Part shown: positions 9,142-15,796 of the stretch, piece after piece
Position numbering within the stretch: position 1 is the stretch's first letter
How the letters are laid out: every line of letters begins with the position of its first letter
Source of the DNA: JAFDBW01 sp963723355
Lineage (GTDB): Bacteria; Desulfobacterota; Desulfuromonadia; Desulfuromonadales; BM103
Reading direction: 5' to 3'
Assembly (NCBI GenBank): GCA_963723355.1
Contig: CAVRQQ010000020.1
Coordinates: 1-64,000, forward strand
Length of the DNA: 64,000 nucleotides
The notes under the pieces: model-generated
Told to the model about the DNA's origin: nothing
Seen by the model: only the letters and a program-made list of their open reading frames with translations
Databases searched by the model: none
Translations under genes and position numbers: made by a program

Positions 9142-9702
9142 ATGCTTCTTTCGCCACTGGCAACCAAAATCCTCAACATCACCCTTTATCAGACGGGATG
9201 GTTCTGCTGCGTTCTCGGTGCCGGTTGGGGGCACCCGGTCGCCGGTGGCTTACTCGCTCTATTGTTGGCTGGAGCGCACCTGGTGCTGGCCCGGGAATGG
9301 AAAAAAGAAGCCCTTTTAATGCTCTCGGCCTGTCTGTTGGGTGTCGCCGTTGACAGCATTCAGCAGGCGGTCGGTTTGTTTACTTTCACAAGCCACCCGG
9401 ACTGGCCGCTCTGGCTGCCGCTCTGGGTGTTTGTGATCTGGGCCCAGTTTGCCACCCTCTTCCATTATGCCCTGTACTGGCTGTCGGGACGTTATCTGCT
9501 TGCCGCCATCTTTGGCCTGTTCGGCGGCCCGCTCGCCTACTGGGCGGGGATCAGGATGGGGGCGGCATACTTTGGCCCCGACCCGCTCGTAACCATCGTT
9601 TGCCTGGCAATTGTCTGGGCGACAGTGACTCCGATACTGTGTCGATTGAGTGTTTACCTTGATGATCAAGAAGGGGTTTATCGCTGGGGCCATTCCAAAT
9701 AA
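9142..9702 (+). CDS. DUF2878 membrane protein
   Basis: 186 residues, beginning nine bases after the CFA fusion stop behind AGAGG. It has about five to six hydrophobic helices, with conserved-looking polar positions such as YQTGWFCCVLGA, GVAVDSIQQAVGLF and LFGGPLAYWAGIRMGA. This matches DUF2878, a family of unknown function that recurs in clusters with cyclopropane synthase, DUF1365 and photolyase genes. Co-directional and tightly spaced, it is the likely last gene of the 5.1-9.7 kb operon. No catalytic motif can be named. Confidence 0.75.
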   Translation: MLLSPLATKILNITLYQTGWFCCVLGAGWGHPVAGGLLALLLAGAHLVLAREWKKEALLMLSACLLGVAVDSIQQAVGLFTFTSHPDWPLWLPLWVFVIWAQFATLFHYALYWLSGRYLLAAIFGLFGGPLAYWAGIRMGAAYFGPDPLVTIVCLAIVWATVTPILCRLSVYLDDQEGVYRWGHSK

Positions 9703-9705
9703 CCG

Positions 9706-10113
9706 TCAGTTTAACCAACGACTGATCAGGTAGCTTCCGGTAGCAACCGATGTGCACAGCACGGTCCCCCAGGCAATATCAATGACCACGATCTTGATCG
9801 GCCAGTCTTTCAGGGTCGCCAGGTTGGTCAAGTCATAGGTCGCGTAGGTGAAGAAGCCGAACAGAGCGCCCCAGATGGCTGCTTTGGCCATGGACTGGGC
9901 ATCGATCGCCGGTTTCACGGCAAACAGGATAATGCCGGCAATGTACATGAAATAGAAAACCATGGCCGCAGGCCAGTTGACGTCCGGGCTGAGCAGGTGC
10001 GCCAGGTTCTTCTGGTAGAGGTCTTTGGCGATGACTCCCAGCCAGAGCAGATCGATGGCAAAGAAGACCGGAACCGTCAAGAGATAGAGCTTCAGGTAAT
10101 ACCAGGTATTCAT
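9706..10113 (-). CDS. DUF2177 membrane protein
   Basis: 135 residues starting at MNTWYYLK. The GGAG site lies too close to the ATG at 10119 and at the right distance for 10113. It has four predicted helices with the family blocks FFAIDLLWLGVIAKDLYQ and WGALFGFFTYATYDLTNLATL, the latter being the DUF2177 signature. The function is unknown; the family is another regular member of CFA/DUF1365 neighbourhoods. It converges with DUF2878, the two stops being only a few bases apart. Confidence 0.8.
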   Translation of the reverse strand: MNTWYYLKLYLLTVPVFFAIDLLWLGVIAKDLYQKNLAHLLSPDVNWPAAMVFYFMYIAGIILFAVKPAIDAQSMAKAAIWGALFGFFTYATYDLTNLATLKDWPIKIVVIDIAWGTVLCTSVATGSYLISRWLN

Positions 10114-10146
10114 GATCATCTCCGTGAAAAAAACCTTTCACTGAAA

Positions 10147-11100
10147 CTAAACGTGATTACGCAATTTCAGTTCCAAGGGGTGTGGGCAGAGGTAGACCTG
10201 CTGCTGCAGATATGGCTGCTTGTATTTGCGGACAAAATGATTGAGCAGGGTCATCGGCACGATCAGTGGGATCAATCCTGCCCGGTAGTCCGCGATGACC
10301 CCTAGCATCTCCTGCTTTTCATCGCTACTGAGTTGTTTTTTGAAATAACCAAGCACATGCTGCAGAACGTTGACGTGTTTGGCGACCGTCGTCTTCAGCC
10401 GCAAGCCTTTCATCAACAGTGCCATGTACTGCTTGCAAACCTCGTCAAAAGATTGATCTCCCTGACTGGCAACCAGCTTGCCCAGCTGCTTATAGATCTC
10501 CGTACTGTGCGACAGGACCAGAAGCTTGTGTCGCGTGTGGAAATCGACCAGGGCGCCGCGTTTCCTGGCCCCTGCGACATCCTCCCGCCAGCGCTTGAGG
10601 GTGAAGATGATCTCGATGAAGTTTTCCCGCAGTTTCGGGTCATGCAGGCGGCCGTCTTCTTCCACCGGCAAGAGCGGAAAATGCTCCATGAACGCTTTGG
10701 CAAAGAGGCCGACACCCTGGGTGTTGGGGCTGCCGTTCTTGTCGTAGAGTTTGACCCGTGCCATGCCGCTGCTCGGCGATTTTGACTTGAACACGAATCC
10801 GCTCAGGTCTTCTTTTTCCAGTTCCGCCACACGTTTGCGCGCCCAGGCCTGCATGCTGTCAGTGATATCCTCGCCGCTTTTCGAAAAGACCAGGCGTTGA
10901 TTCTCCGGCTGCCCGACGAGCCTTAATGTCTCGCGCGGGGTTGGCAGACCAAGCTCCACCTCAGGGCAAACCGGCACATATTCAACGTAGCGCCCCAGTG
11001 TCCCGGTCAGGAAACGATCGTGTTTATGACTGCCATCAAAGCGGACTTTTTCACCAAGCAGGCAGGAGCTGATTCCCAGTCGCAATTTTTCTTCAGGCAT
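10147..11100 (-). CDS. DUF523-DUF1722 two-domain protein (YbgA-like C-terminus)
   Basis: 317 residues. The N-terminal half is DUF523 (LGISSCLLGEKVRFDGSHK, VCPEVELGLPTPRETL, GFVFKSKSPSSGM), carrying the conserved Cys residues of that family. The C-terminal half is DUF1722 (DFHTRHKLLVLSHS, KHVNVLQHVLGYFKKQLS, PLIVPMTLLNHFVRKY). This two-domain form is often encoded beside photolyase and lipid-stress genes, and a role in UV/photo-oxidative response has been suggested by context only. It lies 33 bp downstream of no other gene on its strand and is followed by DUF2177, probably in one minus-strand unit. Confidence 0.85.
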   Translation of the reverse strand: MPEEKLRLGISSCLLGEKVRFDGSHKHDRFLTGTLGRYVEYVPVCPEVELGLPTPRETLRLVGQPENQRLVFSKSGEDITDSMQAWARKRVAELEKEDLSGFVFKSKSPSSGMARVKLYDKNGSPNTQGVGLFAKAFMEHFPLLPVEEDGRLHDPKLRENFIEIIFTLKRWREDVAGARKRGALVDFHTRHKLLVLSHSTEIYKQLGKLVASQGDQSFDEVCKQYMALLMKGLRLKTTVAKHVNVLQHVLGYFKKQLSSDEKQEMLGVIADYRAGLIPLIVPMTLLNHFVRKYKQPYLQQQVYLCPHPLELKLRNHV

Positions 11101-11212
11101 GTTTTCTCCTTGTCATGAGTTGTCGTTAAACATTTTAACAGCTTTCTGTGAGTTGTGTTCTCGGCAGACTCTGGGATAATTGTTTGCGTATATACGACGA
11201 GGTGTTTATAGA

Positions 11213-11371
11213 ATGAAAGCTCTTGTACTCACTGCCTGTTCACTCCTTTTTACCGGTTGTGTCGCCGCACCTCCCGGTGTTGCCGTGGTCAAGGACTTCG
11301 AGCTGCAGCGCTATCTTGACAATTGGAACGGGATTGCCCGTCCGGTCCATCGTTTCGAGCACGGGGCCTGA
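11213..11371 (+). pseudogene. Truncated bacterial lipocalin Blc (N-terminal fragment)
   Basis: 52 codons: a lipoprotein signal (LVLTACSLLFTGC) followed by PPGVAVVKDFELQRYLDNWN and IARPVHRFEHG. This is the N-terminus of outer-membrane lipocalin Blc, where the usual motif is GTWYEIAR followed by HRFERG. A TGA ends the frame at 11371, and no further lipocalin sequence (normally about 120 more residues) is found in any frame; the SRPBCC start follows after five bases. The usual GTWYEIAR has also become DNWNGIAR. I read this as a deletion remnant, with the join falling inside or just after the Glu-rich turn. A misassembled deletion cannot be excluded. Confidence 0.7.
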
Positions 11372-11376
11372 CGGAC

Positions 11377-11846
11377 ATGCATGTCATCGATAAAAAGATT
11401 ACGCTCAATGCCGCACCGGAGGAGGTCTGGGCATTCCTCGCCACCCCGCTGAACCTTGATGAGCTGACGCCCCCGGACCTTGAATTCAGGATCCTCTCCG
11501 ACCTGCCGGACAAAATGTACAACGGCCTGATGATCACCTACGAAATCAGGATTCCCTTGTTCGGCACACATCGCTGGCTGACCGAGATCAAGCATATCAA
11601 CGAAGGCGTCAGCTTTGTCGATGAGCAAAGGGTCGGGACCATACAAGCTCTGGTATCATCAACACTATCATAGAGCCGGTTGGCAAAGACATGACCAGGA
11701 TGATTGACCGGGTCACATACCTGCTGCCATTTGGTCCGCTCGGCAGGCTGGTCCATAAAGTCAAGGTCAAGCATATGCTGGAGGAGATATTCGATTATCG
11801 TACGCAACGCCTGTATGAACTCTTCGGAGAAGGGAGACCACAATGA
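11377..11846 (+). CDS. SRPBCC-family (START-like) ligand-binding protein, two frameshifts
   Basis: The start MHVIDKKITLNAAPEEVWAF is typical of SRPBCC proteins (helix-grip fold that binds hydrophobic ligands), followed by NLDELTPPDLEFRI and YEIRIPLFGTHRWLTEI. The frame breaks in GGG near 11636 (VGPYKLWYHQH continues one base on) and again near 11668 (IIEPVGKDMTRMIDRVTYLLP continues one base on). Removing both extra bases gives 155 residues ending GEGRPQ, with the stop in an ATGA overlap with the peroxiredoxin start at 11843. The clean 3' coupling argues that the breaks are errors rather than decay. SRPBCC genes accompany lipocalin and CFA genes in similar clusters. Confidence 0.75.
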
Positions 11847-12313
11847 AAAAATTGATCCGCGCAGGAGCCGTCGCCGCGGCAAGCCTGCTGGCATCCAACG
11901 CAGCGGCCCTGGAAGTCGGCACCCCGGCGCCCGACTTTACCGCAGACTCGACGCAGGGCGAAATTAACCTCAGCCAGATTGTACTGAAGGGCCCGGTCAT
12001 CCTGGCCTATTATCCCGCCGATTTTACCCCTGGCTGAACCAATGAACTGAAGGCTTTTCAGAACGACCTCGCGCGTTTTGAAGAGCTCCACGCCCAGGTC
12101 CTGGGCGTCAGCGGCGACTCACTGGAGACCCACCGGGACTTTGCCAAAGAACTTGGACTGACCTTTCCGCTGCTGGTCGACGACGGCAGCATCCGCAAGC
12201 ACTATGGCAGTGGCCGGATCACCCACCTGATCGACCGGGACGGTATCGTCCGCTATGTTCACAAGGGGATGCCGGATAACGAGACACTTCTGCAGGAAAT
12301 CAGCAAACTGTAA
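11843..12313 (+). CDS. Exported peroxiredoxin selenoprotein (UGA at the peroxidatic position)
   Basis: 156 residues if the TGA at 12035-12037 is read as selenocysteine. The N-terminus is a Sec signal peptide (KKLIRAGAVAAASLLASNAAA). The AhpC/TSA-BCP core follows: VGTPAPDFTADSTQGEINLS, YYPADFTPG-U-TNELKAF, VLGVSGDSLETHRDFAKELG, FPLLVDDGSIRKHYG and LIDRDGIVRYVHKG. The TGA falls exactly where relatives have the peroxidatic Cys of the TPxC motif, and the frame stays open with full family similarity to a TAA at 12311. The role would be periplasmic peroxide or lipid-hydroperoxide reduction. It is coupled by ATGA to the SRPBCC gene, and GGGAG precedes the start. Conventional gene callers would truncate it at 64 residues. 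Confidence 0.85.
12035..12061 (+). promoter_or_regulatory. Selenocysteine UGA codon and candidate bacterial SECIS hairpin
   Basis: After the UGA (12035-12037), CTGAA (12047-12051) and TTCAG (12057-12061) form a perfect 5-bp stem with loop GGCTT. Bacterial SECIS elements lie just 3' of the UGA inside the coding region and carry a G at the start of the apical loop, as here. The distance of 14 nt from UGA to loop is slightly shorter than the usual minimum of about 16, so the hairpin is a candidate only. Confidence 0.5.
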
Positions 12314-12388
12314 TGCTGATGATCTGTTGAAGAACTATCCATACTTTAATGTCGGCACTGATATCAGTGCATTTTACAAGGGCGCCGA

Positions 12389-13096
12389 ATGCACCAACCG
12401 AAACCGACTGACCCGGTCCTGATCATCGAAGATGACCGCAACACCGCGGCCCTGATCGCGACCTATCTCGAACGGGAAGGGTTCGCGACGCAGATATTGC
12501 ACGACGGTGCCGAAGCATTGGCCCTTGCCCGCCGGCAGACACCCGGTTTCGTGATCCTCGACATCATGCTGCCGGGGGTCGACGGCTGGGAGATCTGCCG
12601 GGAACTGCGCAAGCTCTCCGACGTGCCAATCCTGATGCTCACTGCCCGTGAAGAAGAGATCGACCGGGTGCTGGGCCTCTCCCTCGGTGCCGATGACTAC
12701 GTGGTCAAACCCTTCAGCCCGCGCGAACTGGTGGAGCGGGTCAAAGCGATCCTGCGGCGCACCTCGCGGCGGGCGGAGCCGGTCCATGAGCTCAGGCACG
12801 CCGGCCTGGTCCTCGACATCGACAAACGCCGGGTGAGCCTGGACGGCCAGGCGGTGGAACTGACCGCGGTCGAATACAAGCTGCTGCAGGCCTTGATGAG
12901 TGCACCGGGCAAAGCCTTCTCCCGCGACAACCTGCTTAACCATATTTACCAGCGCGGCGAAGCGGTTGTCGACCGGGTGATTGACGTACATATCGGCCAT
13001 CTGCGCCAGAAGCTTGCCGACGATGCGGTGGAGCCCCGCTACATCGAGACGGTGCGCGGCTTCGGTTATCGCTTTGCCGACCGGGAGCAGCCATGA
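12389..13096 (+). CDS. OmpR/PhoB-family response regulator (BaeR-like)
   Basis: 235 residues. The receiver domain (about 8-125) has IIEDD acidic residues, phospho-acceptor Asp in FVILDIMLPGVDGWE, MLTA and the Lys of DDYVVKPFSPREL. The C-terminal winged helix (about 135-232) has VELTAVEYKLLQALMSAPGK and VDVHIGHLRQKL-type elements ending RGFGYRF. It shares an ATGA overlap (13093-13096) with the histidine kinase. The pair precedes the exported methionine-sulfoxide-repair genes, so envelope oxidative or protein-damage stress is a plausible signal (inference from position; BaeSR itself senses envelope stress). Confidence 0.93.
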   Translation: MHQPKPTDPVLIIEDDRNTAALIATYLEREGFATQILHDGAEALALARRQTPGFVILDIMLPGVDGWEICRELRKLSDVPILMLTAREEEIDRVLGLSLGADDYVVKPFSPRELVERVKAILRRTSRRAEPVHELRHAGLVLDIDKRRVSLDGQAVELTAVEYKLLQALMSAPGKAFSRDNLLNHIYQRGEAVVDRVIDVHIGHLRQKLADDAVEPRYIETVRGFGYRFADREQP

Positions 13097-14160
13097 CGTT
13101 TCGCCTGCACTGGAAGCTGATGCTGGTGACCACGATACCGGTGATCGCGGTGATCACCGGCATTATCTGGCTGGCCTTCGACCAGCTGGCGGCCGACTAC
13201 TTCATGGTGCTGATGGACAAGTACATGGTCTCACCCACCGACACGCACCGGGCTTTCCTGACTGCCGTACACCGCTACCTGCTCTGGGCGAGTCTGGTCG
13301 CCCTCGGCCTGGCTTTCCTGCTCAGCTACCTGCTGACCCGGCGCGTGCTGCGACCGCTGGTGCAGATGAGCGAAGCCAGCCGCCAGATTGCCGCCGGCAA
13401 CTTCTCGGCCCGGGTCGAGGCGATCCAGGCTGACGAGATCGGCGAACTCGGCCGGGCCTTCAACCGCATGAGCGACAGCCTGGAACGGCTCGAACAGCTG
13501 CGCAAATCGATGGTCTCCGACGTTGCCCATGAATTACGCACGCCCCTGACCAATCTGCGTGGCTACCTGGAAGGTTTGAGTGACGGCATCATCCCGCCGG
13601 ACAAGGCAACCTTCGACATGCTGCAGCAGGAAAACCTGCGCCTGGTCAACCTGGTCGAGGACCTCGGCCAGCTGGCGCGGGCCGACGCCGCCCGAGCCTA
13701 CCTCGATCGTCGCCCGGTCGACCTGACCGGCTGCATCAGCGAAATGCTGAATCTCTACCGGATGAATATCGACGAGAAACAGGTCCGGGTCATAACGCAG
13801 TTCAATGACGGGGCGGCAACCGTTTCCGCCGATCGTGACAAGCTTTTGCAGGCGGTGCGCAACCTGATTGACAATTGCCTGAAATACACACCGGCAGGCG
13901 GCACGGTGACAATTACCAGCACCCGGACGGCAGACGGTGTACGCGTCGACTTCATCAACGACGGTCCGGGTATCCCGGCGGCCGAGCTGCCCTACGTTTT
14001 CGAAAGATTCTTCCGCGCCGAATATTCCAGGTCGCGGGACGTCGGCGGTGCCGGGATCGGCCTGGCCATCGTCAAGCAGCTGATCGAGGCCCACGGCGGT
14101 CAGGTTGGCGCCGAAAGCATCCCCGGCGAGACCCGCATCTGGTTCGAACTCCCAGCCTGA
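13093..14160 (+). CDS. Membrane sensor histidine kinase (BaeS-like)
   Basis: 355 residues. TM1 is at about 8-28 and TM2 at about 57-78, around a short periplasmic loop of about 30 residues. HAMP follows (TRRVLRPLVQMSEASRQIAA), then the HisKA H-box MVSDVAHELRTPLTNLRGYL and the HATPase N-box VRNLIDNCLKYTPAGG, with G-boxes DGPGIP and GGAGIGLAIVKQLIEAHGG. The small periplasmic loop leaves little room for a ligand domain, suggesting sensing through the membrane or a partner. It is translationally coupled to the response regulator. The 120-bp gap after it may contain the promoter for the Msr operon. Confidence 0.93.
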   Translation: MTFRLHWKLMLVTTIPVIAVITGIIWLAFDQLAADYFMVLMDKYMVSPTDTHRAFLTAVHRYLLWASLVALGLAFLLSYLLTRRVLRPLVQMSEASRQIAAGNFSARVEAIQADEIGELGRAFNRMSDSLERLEQLRKSMVSDVAHELRTPLTNLRGYLEGLSDGIIPPDKATFDMLQQENLRLVNLVEDLGQLARADAARAYLDRRPVDLTGCISEMLNLYRMNIDEKQVRVITQFNDGAATVSADRDKLLQAVRNLIDNCLKYTPAGGTVTITSTRTADGVRVDFINDGPGIPAAELPYVFERFFRAEYSRSRDVGGAGIGLAIVKQLIEAHGGQVGAESIPGETRIWFELPA

Positions 14161-14282
14161 CCAGCCTTTCCTCTCACCCTGCCACAAAAAACTTTACAGA
14201 ATCTTTACCGCCCCTTTTTCTTCTGTTTACAGCCGTTTGCTATGGTTCTGCGACAAGCAACGCAAAGCGAAAGGGGAAGATC

Positions 14283-14609
14283 ATGCAAACCTCACGACTC
14301 GTCACAGCAACCCTGCTGACCGTTCTGCTGGTCGCTTTCAGCGTTACGGCAGAGGTCCCGCCGGGGATGGCGAAAGCCACCTTCGTCGTCCACTGTTATG
14401 ACGTCGGCGCCCACGCCCTGGAAGGCAAACCAGGTGTTCTTTCTGTCGAACGCGGCTGGAGCGGGTCGCGCGAAGTCGACCGGGTGGTATATAATCCTAA
14501 AGAAGTATCAATCATGCAACTCGAAGCCTGGCTCAAGGCCGCGGACACCTACGTCAGCACCCTGGAGCAGACGATCAGCGCTGAGCCGGCAAAGGAGATG
14601 TCACAATGA
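14283..14609 (+). CDS. Exported small protein resembling a miniature MsrA / HMA-like domain
   Basis: 108 residues, start at ATG 14283 behind AAAGGGGAAG; signal peptide to about residue 24 (LLTVLLVAFSVTAE). The mature part, KATFVVHCYDVGAHALEGKP then GVLSVERGWSGS, then VVYNPKEVSIMQLEAWLKAA, follows the order of MsrA landmarks: Cys after a beta strand, GV..V..G(W/Y).G, then V.Y(N/D)P..(V/I)S...L. The GCFWC catalytic loop is reduced to HCYDV and the middle of MsrA is missing. It also resembles a ferredoxin-like HMA domain without the second metal-binding Cys. It overlaps msrB by ATGA-type coupling (14606-14609). The function is unknown; a redox partner of the exported Msr enzymes is one possibility. 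Confidence 0.7.
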   Translation: MQTSRLVTATLLTVLLVAFSVTAEVPPGMAKATFVVHCYDVGAHALEGKPGVLSVERGWSGSREVDRVVYNPKEVSIMQLEAWLKAADTYVSTLEQTISAEPAKEMSQ

Positions 14610-15175
14610 AAAGACGCGATTTTCTGAAGAACGGAGCTGTTGTGGTTGCCGGAACCTCGGCCTCCCTGGCCACGCTCAACTTGATCGATGCCCGGCTGAT
14701 GTCGATTTTTTTGCCGAACGCAGCCAACGCGGCAGAGCAGATCAAGGTCTATTCCGTCTCAGAGGGGAAGTACATCATGACCGGGAAAGTTGAAAAGAGT
14801 GTCGCTGAATGGCGCAAGCTGCTGACACCGGAACAGTTCCATATCCTGCGAGAAAAAGGCACTGAGCACGCGTTTACCGGCATCTACGATAAACATTATC
14901 AGGATGGCATTTACCAGTGTGCCGGTTGCGGCCTCGACCTGTATGCCTCCAAGGACAAGTTCGATTCCAGGACCGGCTGGCCGAGCTTTACCGCTCCGGT
15001 CGCCGAAGAGAACATCGCCACGGAAGACGACTTCAGCTTCTTCAGCCATCGCACCGAGCTGCTCTGTGCCCGTTGTGATGGTCACCTTGGACACGTCTTT
15101 GACGATGGCCCTCAACCAACCGGTTTACGTCATTGCATCAACTCGGCCTCGCTCAGCTTTGTTGCCAGCAATTAA
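14606..15175 (+). CDS. msrB: Tat-exported peptide-methionine (R)-S-oxide reductase MsrB
   Basis: 189 residues. A twin-arginine signal (KRRDFLKNGAVVVAGTSASL) is followed by a spacer ending ANAAEQ. The MsrB domain (about 60-187) shows LTPEQFHILREKGTEHAFTG, the zinc pair CAGCG and CARCDGH, GWPSF and the catalytic Cys in LRHCINSASLSF. The enzyme reduces R-methionine sulfoxide. The Tat signal means it is folded with zinc in the cytoplasm and works in the periplasm. It sits between the exported MsrA-like miniprotein and msrA, forming a methionine-repair operon behind a two-component system. Confidence 0.93.
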   Translation: MKRRDFLKNGAVVVAGTSASLATLNLIDARLMSIFLPNAANAAEQIKVYSVSEGKYIMTGKVEKSVAEWRKLLTPEQFHILREKGTEHAFTGIYDKHYQDGIYQCAGCGLDLYASKDKFDSRTGWPSFTAPVAEENIATEDDFSFFSHRTELLCARCDGHLGHVFDDGPQPTGLRHCINSASLSFVASN

Positions 15176-15191
15176 GGGAGAGATGAACGAT

Positions 15192-15734
15192 ATGGAGAAA
15201 ACCATGATAGCCAAGGCCATCTTTGCCGGCGGCTGCTTCTGGTGCATGGAACCGCCCTTTGAACAACTCGACGGTGTAAACGCGGTGGTCTCCGGCTACA
15301 TCGACGGCCACAAGGACAACCCGACGTACCAGGACGTTTCGTCCGGGACGACCGGACACACCGAGGCGGTGGAGATCAGCTACGACCCGGGAAAAATCAG
15401 CTTCGAGGAATTGCTCGAGGTATTCTGGATGAATATCAACCCGACCGACGCCGGCGGCCAGTTTGTCGACCGCGGCAGCCAGTACCGTACCGGCATCTAC
15501 TATCTCAACGACGAACAGAGGCAGCTGGCTGAAGCATCAAAAGAACGGCTGGGCAAGTCGGGCCGCTTCGATAGTCCGATCGTCACCGAGATCGTTGCCG
15601 CGACCCGATTCTACCCGGCCGAGGATTATCACCAGGATTACTACAAGGAGTGCCCGGTCCGCTACAAGTCCTACCGTTACAATTCGGGCCGTGACCAGTT
15701 TATCAACCGGGTCTGGGGCAAGGACGAAACATAA
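15192..15734 (+). CDS. msrA: Peptide-methionine (S)-S-oxide reductase MsrA
   Basis: 180 residues from ATG 15192. The GGGAG at 15176-15180 is too close to the ATG at 15183 and well spaced for 15192. The catalytic motif is AIFAGGCFWCMEPPFEQLDG; other MsrA blocks are TGHTEAVEISYDPGKISFEE, NPTDAGGQFVDRGSQYR and FYPAEDYHQDYY. The enzyme reduces S-methionine sulfoxide. No signal peptide is visible, so unlike its MsrB neighbour it is probably cytoplasmic. It is the last gene of the operon before a strong terminator. Confidence 0.95.
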   Translation: MEKTMIAKAIFAGGCFWCMEPPFEQLDGVNAVVSGYIDGHKDNPTYQDVSSGTTGHTEAVEISYDPGKISFEELLEVFWMNINPTDAGGQFVDRGSQYRTGIYYLNDEQRQLAEASKERLGKSGRFDSPIVTEIVAATRFYPAEDYHQDYYKECPVRYKSYRYNSGRDQFINRVWGKDET

Positions 15735-15758
15735 ACCAACCTGTTCCTCCAGGCAGCC

Positions 15759-15796
15759 AAACAAGCCCCGGCACTGCAAAGTGCCGGGGCTTGTTT
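15759..15796. terminator. Bidirectional intrinsic terminator
   Basis: Perfect 16-bp arms (AAACAAGCCCCGGCAC at 15759-15774, GTGCCGGGGCTTGTTT at 15781-15796) with loop TGCAAA. It lies between convergent msrA and the lipoprotein gene and can serve both. Confidence 0.9.

Noticed and set aside
11843..12037. Peroxiredoxin called as a 64-residue truncated pseudogene
   Set aside because: Family similarity continues without a frame change to a normal stop, and the TGA replaces the catalytic Cys, so selenocysteine is the better reading.
14283..14609. Plain heavy-metal-associated (HMA) domain
   Set aside because: The CxxC metal motif is absent; only one Cys remains, and the spacing of the other landmarks is closer to MsrA. 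Kept as unresolved rather than assigned.
15183..15191. msrA start at ATG 15183
   Set aside because: It lies two bases after the GGGAG site; the ATG at 15192 has proper spacing.
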